Positions 22,900-33,362 of a DNA stretch of 64,000 bases are shown here, one piece after another. This stretch comes from Pyropia yezoensis (lineage: Eukaryota > Rhodophyta > Bangiophyceae > Bangiales > Bangiaceae), in assembly GCA_009829735.1 (NCBI GenBank), contig CM020618.1, forward strand, positions 7,521,265 to 7,585,264, written 5' to 3'. Every line of letters begins with the position of its first letter. The stretch's first letter is position 1. The position numbers were made by a program, and so were the translations under genes. The notes under the pieces were generated by a model, which was not told the DNA's origin, did no database searches, and saw nothing but the letters and a program-made list of their open reading frames with translations.

Positions 22900-23647
22900 G
22901 AGCACATTTATCGGTCCGCCAAATTCCGCCCCCGTTCGCCATTTTTTATGGCGAATGCAGCAGAGCATCTCTATCGCTTGACCGCAATGCGATATGTAGA
23001 AGTCCACATTTTGTTTGAGGTGCTCACGAGGTTCATGCGACTTGGCCTCTCCAACTCCTTGCAGCGGTGGCTCGCGGGCAGGGCGGCGCCCCCACGGCCA
23101 ACCGTTCCCGTGCTGGTTGTGCAGACACACCTCCCGCGTGACGCTCTGTACGAGGCGCACCCCCTCCCCTCCTTCCGCGCTGGCACTTCCTGTGGGTTTT
23201 TGTTCCCCCCCTACCGCTCGCGAAGAAAAGAAGACAACTTCTGCCATGGGAAAAGAAACGAGCGGGCCAGCGCTAACGTGACGGTAGAGAGACGAGTCAG
23301 CTTCCGTGCGGTAGTGGGGCTTTTAGCCGCTATGGGCGACCCGTCGCGCAGCACGGCGGGCCGCCGTTGTGCAAGGACAACACCATACAGCAATCTTCAG
23401 GAATGCCAGTGAACGGAGGCTTTGTCGAGTGCCGAGCGCTTTACACCTGGGGTGAACAGTGCCCGAATGCCCTTCGCTCATTGGTCAGACGATATGCAGA
23501 TAGAGAAGGCGGCCGCCATTTCAATCGCTATATCGCGAAAGAATGGCGATGCAGATGACGAATGGTGGTGAAATTTGGCTGTTTGCTCGTCCGATAGACA
23601 TGCCCGGCGCCAAACATGTGGCGATTGGCGCACCGATAGAGGTGCTC
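22900..23647. mobile_element. 748-bp PIF/Harbinger-type non-autonomous element
   Basis: The left end is GAGCACATTTATCGGTCCGC. The right end, on the opposite strand, is GAGCACCTCTATCGGTGCGC. They agree at most positions and continue with CCAA. A TTA flanks both sides (22897-22899 and 23648-23650), fitting the 3-bp TNA target duplication of PIF/Harbinger. The motif TCTATCG recurs near both ends. Open frames inside have no transposase similarity. A transposase fragment of the same superfamily lies at 32.07 kb. Confidence 0.75.
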
Positions 23648-23650
23648 TTA

Positions 23651-24391
23651 ATGGATGGCCCGCAGCGCAGCAAGGTCCTCGGGCATCAGCCAATAGAATC
23701 TTTGGGATAACACTTTCACGTCATGACCTCGACCACCGACAAGAAGTACCAGTATAATCTCGACTTTTGGAAAACATGTTGGCCTCGGGTAGGTTTCGAA
23801 TAGTCCTATCCTGTCACAGTCTCGTCACCTGGTCTACCCCCATCTGTCCGTCCCCGCGGCCGACCCCTCTCTCTCACACTGTCCAGTGATTTACATCAGC
23901 ACCCAGGGTCGCGCTCTGCATCCACTGGCACCGCCAGTCACCCGCAACACGACGCATGCCGGGGGGGCCCCCCGCTCCCCCGCAGCATGACCGCCGCTAT
24001 CTCCGTCGCAGTCGCCGTCACAGCCGATGACGACACCGCCGTGACAGCTGCCGTCACCGCCGCCTCTTTGCGGCGTGCGCGGCGGCTGTGGCAAAAACCA
24101 CTCGCGCAACCAGCACCCAAGTTGGGGCGGTGCACAAGGGCTGCCTCCCGTGTCGGGGGAACTGGAAGAAGTGCAAGTCGCTCGCACGCTATCTCTGTTG
24201 TGGGGCAATTCCCACACAACGAAACAAGAAGATGGTGTGTGGGCCAACAGTTTCTTGGTCGGGACGGGGAAGCGAGGCCAAGCCCCGCTGTCCCTCCCCT
24301 TATCCCTCCAGGGTCCTCTCGGAATCTCGCCACTCAGATTCTCTCACCCCAGCACCTGCCCACCGGGCCACACGAAAATTCAAGACGATAA
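23651..24391. other. Weakly coding region upstream of a Cys-rich frame
   Basis: A plus-strand frame at 24088-24432 contains a GCLPCRGNWKKCKSLARYLCC stretch with closely spaced cysteines. It could be an earlier exon of the Cys-rich frame that follows, but no splice pattern could be confirmed. Confidence 0.3.
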
Positions 24392-24736
24392 AATGCAGAA
24401 AGCCCTCGAATCCATGTTGGATTTACTGTTAAGCAAAGTATCCCTGACTTTGGGAAATTCGAGATCAAATGCAAAGGGAGAAACGGGTCAGACCAGCTGT
24501 GTTCCGACCCCATGTGGCGCGCCTTGTCTCCTGCGTGGGGCCAGTTCTGCCGCAGCAAAGGCGGATGCGCTGTCCGCCTGGTGACCTCTGGCGCTCCTTC
24601 GTGCACCATTGGCGCCCAGGGAGCGTCCAGCTTACCGTGCCCTGGACGAGACTTCGAGCCTGTCTGCTGTCCGCTACCGCTTCACCCCCACCCGGACTGC
24701 TTCAAGACTGCTCGTGGGGGACCATGTCAACAGTAG
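24392..24736 (+). CDS. Cys-rich exon candidate, family unknown
   Basis: This frame has no ATG before its cysteine-rich body, and AG at 24397-24398 could be a splice acceptor. It reads as ordinary protein with at least twelve cysteines: FGKFEIKCKGRNG, QLCSDPMWRALSPAWGQFC, GGCAVRLVTSGAPSC, SLPCPGRDFEPVCC, then PDCFKTARGGPC before TAG. Spaced cysteines and few charged residues suggest an extracellular or disulfide-bonded domain. No signal peptide is visible because the N-terminus is not defined. It could also be a remnant. Confidence 0.35.
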   Translation, partial: NAESPRIHVGFTVKQSIPDFGKFEIKCKGRNGSDQLCSDPMWRALSPAWGQFCRSKGGCAVRLVTSGAPSCTIGAQGASSLPCPGRDFEPVCCPLPLHPHPDCFKTARGGPCQQ

Positions 24737-26192
24737 CTCAACGAGGGTGACAATCAGACCGGTCAGACGATGTAAGGGAGGGCATGGGGTGGTGGGGGTG
24801 GCCATGCCATCTGGTCACCCCAACGGCGCAACAAGGTGCTGCGGCGCTCCTGGTGCCTCGCGTCGGCTGAGTCAACGAGACGATTGGCGATGGCCAGGAC
24901 TCCTGCGCCGAGACACGAATTAGTGTTTTCAAGTATCACAAGTTTACGGGCAGAAAGGCATATTACATTTCAAAGCAGCGTGTTGCCACTCGATTTTGGC
25001 GAGGCGACCGTTCAACTCTCGAGAGTTCCTTTGGAAAGACACGAGCGGGAGCTGGTCTTCTGCCCTGAGGCAGCAATGCGAGCTGCCGCTTGTCTCATTC
25101 TGCCCACCTGACAGCGGCGGCATATCCAGCAAGCGATACCGGCGGTGGCGGTTCTCGGCAGAACACGAGCTAACTCGTCTTCGTCTCCTCAACCGCAGGG
25201 TCACGAAACCTGCTTGTCGTGCCACCTGCCTCCTCATTTCCCTCTCCCTTTATCACTTCCATGAGGGCGTGTCCTCCCCAGTCAGAGCCTCGTCTGCCTA
25301 CGTGAGCAACCCCGTTGCGGATGGTCTACTGGAAGGGGTCTACGCGGGCCCGACGTGTCCCTGAGAAGCAGTGACATGCCATCTTGGGTATAAACGGCAG
25401 CGGAACCGGCGAGAGCGCATGCGGTGTATGGTGTGGCCAACTCGTTGCCCTTCCCGGCGCTCAGGTGATTCACACTGACGGGGGGGGGATACGCAGGGCG
25501 CCGATAGTCGTGGGACAGCCGCCCCCGCTCCAACGGTTGTCACCCTTATGTCTCCCGCCTTGGTGCGTACTCCCAACCAGAGACTGCGATGTGGGGACGC
25601 AGCTAATGCCCTGCATCGCACTCACCGCCGGCTGGACAAGGCTCGACCGCAACTGGGTTAACGAAGCTGAACGTAGGAAAAATTATGGGTAAAAGAAGCT
25701 ATAGTACTTTTGCAATCGTCAACGTCCTCGCAGAGAGGCATTCTTCTGGCTGTACCTTGTCAGCCAAAGCATAAAACGATCTCCTTGTAACAAAAGGGCC
25801 ACACGAGCGGTTCCCCCAGAGCACAAGTGCGTGTGACTGCAAATAAAGGTAAAAAAGAGAGCCGAGGGGTTGAAGCTGAGCACAAAGTGCACGTGGTATT
25901 CGCACTTGCACAAGCCGCCTTGACGGAGAAGCCGGGGACAGCAGTGGAAGCGGTCAACGCCGACACCACATCTCAGCCCGTCGGCTGCGGAGCAGCCGGC
26001 GCTGCCAGTGGCTGCGCAGCTGGCACAGCAGTCGCTCGCAGAATGGGCAAAGCTTGTGAAAGCGGCAACGGTGCAACCGCCGGCGGGAGGACCAGTGCAG
26101 CCGGCGGTGGCGGCACTGCCCCGGCCTGTCGCGTCGCCAGAGAACCTCACGGCGGCGCCGGTACACCACAAGCCAGCGCCTGCTGCGGGGGT
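24737..26192. other. No supported gene; low-complexity frame near the right end
   Basis: No clear domain is seen. From about 25924 a plus-strand frame rich in Ala, Pro and Gln is open and contains a repeated APVHHKPAPAAGVQ / ATIHHRPALAARVQ unit (up to 26250). It overlaps the minus-strand frame of the next feature, and only one of the two can be coding. Confidence 0.3.
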
Positions 26193-28498
26193 TCAGCACG
26201 CAACGACGGCGGCGACGATACACCACCGGCCAGCACTTGCTGCGAGGGTCCAGCAGGAAGCGAACGCACGCGTCCGGGCAGCGCCACCTGCCCACTCACA
26301 GCTCTGGCAATCGGCACAAGCGGGGATTGGACTAGCAGGCGGCGACGGCGCGAGTCCGGGGAGGGCCATCTGCTGGCTTCCAGCTGGGGCAATGGGCACA
26401 AGCGCGGCTGGATCGGCAGCATGGTCTGGAGAAGCCGCCCCAGACGGACCGCCTGCACTTGCGCCGCCCTCCTTGGGGGCACTCACACGACCAATGGTGA
26501 CGGGCGCGGTTGTCTCTCTTGCCTTGTGATTAGACGTTGATGACCGTGCTGCGTAGAGTGCATGCCTGAAGGTCGGCGGCACCTCGGGCACGCGGTCCCG
26601 CAGCAGATCGATGCTTGCTCTGACGTCGTGCTGCGTCGTGTGCGAGTCATTGCAGGGCACCCAGTCGATCACATGCACCACCGTCCCTTGACTAGTCGCT
26701 TTCCTCGATCGCCGTGTGTTGCTCATGAGACGAGCCGGAAGCACGAAGCCAAACTGCCACTGCTCGTTACGCTATGGCTGTGGCCCTTGGCCAGGAGAGA
26801 CGAGCACGAACGGCCATCATCCGCCAAGACAGGCCCTAATCTTGCGGGCGACAGTGCCCTCGCGGGCCGTGATGAAGAATATTGCCGACTTGAGGGCCGC
26901 CCGCATGGAACGTGCCGGTGTCCTGTCGGCCGACAGCAGAGCCTTGATAAACTCCAGGGCGGGCTGAGTGGGGTCATGGGCCGGTGGGGGCTCGTAGGAC
27001 TCGATCAGCAGCGGCGCCGGCGTGATTTTGGCAACAGTCGAGAGTGCAGCCGCGGCTGCCGAGGGACGAGGACCGACATTGGCAGCACCTACCCCGCCTC
27101 TGTCGGCCAATGCACTTGTTTTCATTCCTTAGCTGCTGCGGCTCGCACCGGTCTCGCCGCCTTGAATGCTGCCACTCCCATCTCCGAGTCTAGAGCTATC
27201 CGCCGAGGCACTTCCGGCGGGAGCATTCAGATCAACACCATTGTAGAGAGGGCCTCGGGGGAAGCGCGCCTCGGGTGGTACGCGACCGTCCAAGCTGCGG
27301 TCCGGTTCAATGACATCGCCTGCGCCAACAGTGGCGCGGTGGAAATCCCGGACCTCCTCCAGTATGCCGGGCGGCGGCGGTAGGCTGGAATCCGATGGGG
27401 ACGTCATAGCTTCCAGGTTCTCCTCGTGCGTCGAGTCCACAGCACCGCGGGGAGGGCGACCAGGTCGTTCTGAGCTGGACGCAGAAGGGTCCCCGCCGGC
27501 GTAGTCCCCGACTAGATGAGCCTCCTCACAGCGGAAGCTGTTACCAGCTTGCAAGAGACCATCCAGCCCACGCGAAAAATGATGAATATGGGACTGGACT
27601 CGGAGCACAGCCGGGTCGCGGAGACGGCCTGAGCCAAAGAGGCTGACCCACGATGTAGTGCCCGTGGCGCTCCCGCCCGAGAGCTGCACCGACAAACGGA
27701 GCTCAGGGTTGGACGACTCAATTGAGGTGGAGGCCGCAACGAGCGCGGCTGCCGCTTGCACCGATGTGCGCCGTACTCGGGGTGTGCCCTTGACCATCAA
27801 GAGGTACGCCGCCAGGCGAGTCATTCCCGCGTCTACAGGCGGACTGCGAGCGGCAGCAGTGCGCTTACGGCGTGAAGTATTCGCCCGACAAACCGTAGGT
27901 GACAGTGTCGCTGCGCGGGCAGCAGCAGGCAAGCGCCGCCCAGACGTAGGTAGCGGTGGCTTCGACGGCAGCGGCTCGTTGACGGCCTCGCCCGACGCGG
28001 GCACAACACCGGGAGCAGCCTCCACCTGCACGGTGGCGGGTGGCGCAGGCTGCCGCGAAACGGTCGCCGCAGGCGGCGGGGCAACACGAGGAGCCGAATG
28101 TGCGGGCGGTGTCGCGGGCGCGCCTTGGGCGGGTGGCATCGCGGCCGGGGCAGTAGGCGCCGCCATAGGCTCCTCCGGCGCGGGGGTTGCGCCGGGGACG
28201 CATTGCTCTACCAGCGTCGCGGGGGAGAATGGGAGACACGGCGTGGACGCCTGGGTACCCATTGCAGAGCTGTCTGGAACCCGAGGGGCGGGAGTGGCAA
28301 CGGGGGAGAGCAGAAGTCAAGTGCGCAGTCAATTATCAACGGGGAGGAGAAGGCAGTTGAGGTCAGGGCAGTGGTGGCGAAGGGAGGGACGTGTAGCACG
28401 TCGAGGCTGCCGTCAGCTTCTGATATGGGCAGCCCCAACCAACCTCGAGCGGCGACGTGGGGGACCGCGCGCCGTGCCCAAAAAAACTCAACGCGCAT
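26193..28498 (-). pseudogene. Broken gene of unknown family
   Basis: Several protein-like stretches with GC-rich third positions follow one another on the minus strand. From the ATG at 28498 the frame gives RVEFFWARRAVPHVAARGWLG and LDVLHVPPF. Near 28260 the reading moves one frame over into a Pro/Ala- and Ser-rich part of 377 residues ending at TAA (27131-27129). The same frame goes on after 3 bases (ALEFIKALLSADR, ALKSAIFFITAREG) to a TGA at 26819-26817, passes a TAG, and continues (VVHVIDWVPCNDSHTTQ, SIDLLRDRVPEVPP). Either several introns are present or the gene is decayed; no clear splice sites were found. No domain is recognised. Confidence 0.4.
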
Positions 28499-28856
28499 CG
28501 TGGCGGCGCCAGAAGGAGCTTTCAAACATACCAGTACACAAGTGTCACACACCGTTACGGCGGGTACCCAGGAGGAAGGAAAAACACCGAAACGGCGGTA
28601 TGTTGGTGCGGCCGGGGCGCTCTTCGAAGAGCACAGGCGTTGCAAGTGCGTGGGCTAAAAAGCACCGCAAGCGCCCAGCACCGCAGAGGGGGGCTCTAAC
28701 CAAACAGGAGGGGCACGCAAACGAGCGGCCCATGCCCCCGCCCCAGATCTCGCGCGGGGCCTTACAGCGGCACGGAGAAGCGCCCGAAGAACGCCGCGCA
28801 CGGCGTGGAGGCGTCCGCACGAGGCCGATTTCTGTGCAGTGACGAAAAAGTAGGTA

Positions 28857-28941
28857 TCGGAGAGTCGGAATCGAACCCGGGTCCTTTAGATGCAAGCGGA
28901 ATGGCGCGCTCAAACCCTTAGACAACCGGGCAAACCCCTGA
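28857..28941 (-). tRNA. tRNA-like gene, type II size, degenerate
   Basis: Read on the minus strand, it has an A-box-like GCCCGGTTGTCTAAGGG, a perfect B box GGTTCGATTCC and a 7-bp acceptor stem with one mismatch and wobbles. A T5 Pol III terminator follows at 28849-28845. The size of about 85 bases and the GTCTAAGG D-loop resemble tRNA-Leu. However, the T stem pairs poorly and the anticodon loop appears to have 8 bases, so the anticodon is not assigned. It may be a pseudogene or a tRNA-derived repeat. Confidence 0.45.
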
Positions 28942-31349
28942 TATCTCGAGCATGATTTGGGATTTTCTCCCCATCTCATTACAAGTACCTACCTTTTAGG
29001 TAAGCCGATCGGTGATTATGTATTATGCTACAGATTCCACCGTGATCGCCTGAGACCAGACCCCGAAATGGCGGCGCAAGCACCGCTTGAGGGGCGGTGG
29101 GCTGCCCAGAGTGCACTGTCATCGCCGGCGACGCGGGAAACGCGCAGGCAGACCCGGGAGCGGGGCCCAAGGATGGCCCTAAAGCGCGGCGCGGTGGCGC
29201 GGGTGGCGCAGCGCAGGGCGGGCGGGTGCGGGAAAAGGCCCCTAGGCGGCGCCCCCGGGGGGGGGGGGTCAGTGTGAAGTACCACATACACTTGGGCAGC
29301 CCTCAACGTACTCGTGATGGTGTCAGCGACCCGTGCCAGCCAATAGGGCGATAGGGTGCGGGGAAGAGGATGGAGGTGGTGACGGTGGTGGGTCTGGGGA
29401 AGAGGACGGCGCGACTTCGGTGGTGATCGAGGGGGGTTCAAAGGGTTAAGGTTGTCTTTCGTCTGTTTCTGTGGTTGCCCGTCCGGTCTCCACCGGTGAT
29501 GCCGACACCAACGCACTATATACTCGCTTCGGGGCACCCGAAGTGCCCAAAAGCATGCGCTTCCCCGTAGCGCCGCCGGTAGGCACAACACGGCCCAAAA
29601 GAAAGCATGGCTCTCTAAACAAAGCGTGTGCGGGCGTGCGCCCTAAAGAAGTGCAGCCCCAGTTTGCTCCAAAGGAAGGAGTCCGCCATGCGGCGCCTGA
29701 TGCGGCCGCCCCAGCCGGCCCCAGGCGCCTCCCGGTCAGAGGGCCCGAGAGGCGTGTAAGCACGGTTCCATCGAGTCGACCAAATCGGCCAGGCGGCTAG
29801 CCAGTCACATCGCTGAAATGCTGCAGCGAGGACATTCTGACGGACTCGCCAGCTGTGGCAGATGTGGCTCGTCATGGGTGCTGACGGTGGCGCCTTTCGA
29901 CAGGCCATGATGGGCCATCCATGGCTGCTGTCGTGCGGCCTTCAGACACCGTGAGACAGCGGCTGGCTCATCTTGAGTCTGGAACGTACGCCGCGTCATG
30001 CCCCACAATACAAGGAGTTGATCCATGCTGCCAGGAGTTGGTGTGGCAAGCTTTGTAAGGAGAGGTCCCAGATAATATCCTTTAGGCATTAGGCATGGGA
30101 TTATGGGGGACATCTTTACAGTCGGGCCCCAGCGGCCCTAAGAAGCTGCGCCAGCGTGGGCGGCGCGGGCAGCGCGCGGACGCGCGGCGGAGGGGCGCCC
30201 CCAGGCCGCCCCAAAAAGCGGCGCCAGCGCGGGCAGCCCGGGCAGCGCGAGCGGCTGCACGCGGCCAGCGGTGCGGCGGCGTCTGTCAGTGTCCTGTGTG
30301 ATTTCTACTGGGAGCCGGATGAGCAACGTTCACATTGGGCGAGACAGCTTGCCTTACCCAACGTTTCATCTTTCGTAGTGTAACGTACCCGCCGCCATGT
30401 TACTCTCAGCTGACGCCGGGCTCCTGTATTCAGATGCCGCGTTGCTATTGGACAGGCACGAACTGGCCAGAGCGGAGTTCGGGTTTGCAATTTCTCCATG
30501 CCCTCCTCCGTAGTGGTGCTAAGGGAGGTTCAGGAAAACGCCCCAAATCAGGTTTGCGGGTTGTGGATGCGATTGCGGACCCCCTCTCACGGTACCGTCC
30601 GCCCGAGCATTCTCTTTTTTTTTTGCGTACCTTCTGTGGTCGTTTCGTCGTGCGACGTACGCGCTGCATACGACCATATCGTGAAGCACCACGCGCTGTG
30701 CTACAAAAGCATGTAACGCGACAGGGCGTATGTCTCCAGACCATCACCGTCGTGTGCGCCCCACTGCAGCTGTCAAAGCAGACCGACAGAATATTGTGGA
30801 AACGCGAAACCCACTGTGGAATGGGCCTTAAAACGCGCATTTCTCAGATGGAGGTCCTGGACGTTAAAGAGTGCTGGTTGGCTGATAGTCGCCCAGTCAT
30901 CAAGACCAGACCGCGTGCTGAGTTTTTATTGGTTGATCCTCGCGAAGTCATTTGCCGGAGCCTTCCCGCAAACGTGTGCCCCGCAAACTCGTGCATAGGG
31001 CCCGCAGCGTTTGCGCGAAAAAATCCGAGAGAACACGGCGTGACACGGCCATCCGCAAGACCGCAAACGGTCTGTGGACTCGCCTGCGGGTCCGAAAACA
31101 GGTCAAAACAGGCCTTTCGTGAACTTCCCTTTAAGCACCACTGCGCTGTCCTCGCCGCCTTCCTCCTACTCCTGTCGGCGCTTCCCCCCCCCCACGGCCC
31201 TCTACTGTACCCCCCCCGCCCTGCCTACCCGTCCCCAACCCCCACTTTCACCCCTCCTCCCGCCCCGTGGGTTTTCCGGCTGTGGCCGGCGGCTGGTCGT
31301 CGGGACGTGGGGCCCACCCACAGCGCACTGCGCCGGCCGCCGCCCGGCC
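28942..31349. other. 2.4 kb without a recognised gene
   Basis: Two short frames have protein-like codon use but no known domain: plus 29471-29800 (Pro/Arg-rich) and minus 30113-29805 (WGMTRRTFQTQDEPA). Short tandem GC-rich units lie at 30147-30250 (GCGCCAGCGTGGGCGG and relatives). Nothing else stands out. Confidence 0.35.
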
Positions 31350-31455
31350 ATGCCGCGGGTGGCCGTCTTCCTCGACATCCCCTATCTCAAGGGCTGTGAC
31401 CACCAGACCGACTTCGGCACCGTCCAACTTCTGTTATGCTGCCACCTACGGGAGG
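31350..31455 (+). CDS. Candidate first exon of an unknown gene
   Basis: An ATG followed by PRVAVFLDIPYLKG, then DFGTVQLLLCCHLRE, ends at a consensus donor GTAAGG at 31456. The start resembles the first strand of NYN/PIN-like nucleases (hhhFlD), but the match is too short to rely on. No second exon was identified before the transposase fragment at 32.07 kb. Confidence 0.25.
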
Positions 31456-32066
31456 GTAAGGGATGGGGAGAGAGGTAGCGGGGGGGGGCGAGGGGGGGGG
31501 GGGATTGCGTGCGTGCTGTGCCCTCGTGCTGGGTGGGCGGCTGCGCCCGTGCCGCGTCCCTGACCGTGGGCAGCTTGCCGCGCCCCTGGGTTGCTCTTAA
31601 CAACCGCTTGTGCGTGTCCCACCCGCTATTCCTGGCCGTGCCCGTGCGTCAGGCGGGTAGCCTCCATAGCCCGCCTGCAGGAGGCCACTCCACTGCCCGC
31701 TGCTGCAGGGCCGCTCGCGTGAAGGGCAGGCCGCCCTAATGGGGCGCCGATCTTGTGAGGCGGTCGATTGCGTGCTGGCCCCCTCCCCATCGGGCGGGGG
31801 ACACGACGTGATCAGATTGGCCGTGAGGCATACAGTTAGCGGGAGGGGGTGGGGGGACTGCGAGACGCCACCTTTGGGAGCGCGGGAGTCGAAACTGTTT
31901 TTTGGTTGAGCGGACCGGGTCGCGGTCCTGGTGCAGCAGACACTGATACGGCGGGCGCGGGGTGGGGTCCTGTCGCCGTGACAGCATTCCCCGCAACCGC
32001 CACGGTCCTCGCTACTGTCGTTCGTTCACGTCACGTTTTTCCTACACACGCATCACGGCTGAGCAG
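31456..32066. other. Presumed intron or intergenic DNA
   Basis: GC-rich, with G runs at 31480-31503. AG acceptor-like sites occur at 31653 and 32066, but no exon other than the transposase fragment is apparent. Confidence 0.3.
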
Positions 32067-32578
32067 GACCGGTGGCCCTGGACGTTGAGGCTGCGCTGGC
32101 GGACCCGGAGGACATGGACGTGGCAGAAGCTGTTGATGCACATACGACTGTTCTGAACCTCTGGCAGGTTCACAAGGGTGGTGCCCTAGTTGGCGGCATC
32201 CGTCTCTTTCTTGGCCGCGTCGTGGTGCGACGGCCTAATAAGCTGCGCAACTACGCGAGGGGGTTGCGCGAGATTCTGATCGATTACTTTGGGGTTCCTG
32301 GACACCTGCCCGTGCACGACGAGGATGGCTTTGAGCGTCACTTTCGGGTGCCGCGGAGTGTCTTTGTGCGTGGATACCAAGCTGTGAAGGACAAGCGTGC
32401 GCTTGTAGGGCCTTTTGATCCTATTGGCCGACCGCGCGCGCACCCGCTGCAAAAGCTGGTCGCCGCTTTTCGGGTGCTTGCCTATGGGAAGTCAACTGAT
32501 CGCCCGGGCGAATATTGCCGCACTTCTCGCTCGACGGTGCACAATAATGCGCGTAACCTGGTGTCTCACTCTGTTCGG
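32067..32578 (+). pseudogene. PIF/Harbinger transposase fragment (N-terminal region)
   Basis: The frame begins after an AG at 32065-32066 and contains the segment that precedes the DDE domain in Harbinger/HARBI1-type transposases: FERHFRVPRSVFVRGYQAV, then FDPIGRPRAHPLQKLVAAFRVLAYG, then DRPGEYCRTSRSTV. After about 32578 the composition turns to Arg/Gly-rich purine repeats and similarity ends; the catalytic DDE domain is missing. No terminal repeats matching the PIF-type element at 22.9 kb were found around it. Probably a relic. Confidence 0.6.
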
Positions 32579-33083
32579 GGGAAGGACGGGAGGCGGGGAA
32601 AGGACAGGAGGGGGGATCGGGAACGCAAAAGGACGTGGGAAATCAGGCGAAGGCGCAGGGGGAGGGGAAGTAGGCATGGTGTCGATCCCGAGGGCGTCGA
32701 ACAGAACGGACGACTAGTCGCAGCTTGCGGGGCGGCCGAAGTAGGCGGGAAAAGCAAGGGCGAACGGGACACGCGCCGCGTGTCGGTCCGCAGCCGGTGA
32801 CCCCGCGCGTTGGCGTGTAGGCGTGCAGACATGCCGTACTTCTGCAAGCAGATCGCCGTGCGTGGGCAGGCAGCCCGCCGTGCGTGGGCAGTCAGCCCGC
32901 TGGGCTTCTGCGGGCCGGCTCGCACGCCGTGAGCAGGCAAGCGGCGTAGCCGCCGCTCGCTTGCCGCTGTCGGCTCGCCAGTATCGGTGTGTCAGCGAGA
33001 GTCCTAAAAATAATTGCGTCGTATTGTGGCGCGAAGCGCTCGCGGGATGCCCTCTCCGACCGATATCTGACGTGGGGTGGATA
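32579..33083. other. Purine-rich and repeat-bearing spacer
   Basis: The left part is a GGGGAAAGGACAGG-like purine tract. A 22-bp tandem duplication (CGCCGTGCGTGGGCAGGCAGCC and a near copy) lies at 32854-32897. No gene seen. Confidence 0.4.
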
Positions 33084-33200
33084 CTGTGCTTCCTGTAAAA
33101 GGTGGATGTTGAAGGGACGTGAGGTGAGGGATCCATTGGTTCAGACAGCGGTGTTCATCACCTTCACGTACCGTCAACATCCACTTTTTACAGGAAGCAC
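33084..33200. mobile_element. 117-bp MITE, copy A
   Basis: Bounded by TA at 33082-33083 and 33201-33202. Ends are CTGTGCTTCCTGTAAAAGGT and, on the opposite strand, GTGCTTCCTGTAAAAAGT, with inverted repeats of about 25 bp (through GGATGTTGA). TA flanks fit Tc1/mariner-type insertion. Confidence 0.8.
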
Positions 33201-33243
33201 TATAGCCATTTATGGGTCGTCTGATGAGGATCGGAGGCCCATA

Positions 33244-33360
33244 GTGCGTCCCGTAAAAAGTGGACGCGCTCGTGTCGTGATCATGTCAAATATCGGCCAC
33301 TGGACCAATCAAACCCACACTGCACGACCCGTGCACGTCCACTTTTTACGGGACGCACAA
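33244..33360. mobile_element. 117-bp MITE, copy B, inverted relative to A
   Basis: Bounded by TA at 33242-33243 and 33361-33362. The reverse strand starts TTGTGCGTCCCGTAAAAAGT and the plus strand GTGCGTCCCGTAAAAAGT. Size, end asymmetry and an inner ATTGGTYCAG motif match copy A when B is reversed. The two copies are 43 bp apart. Confidence 0.8.
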
Positions 33361-33362
33361 TA

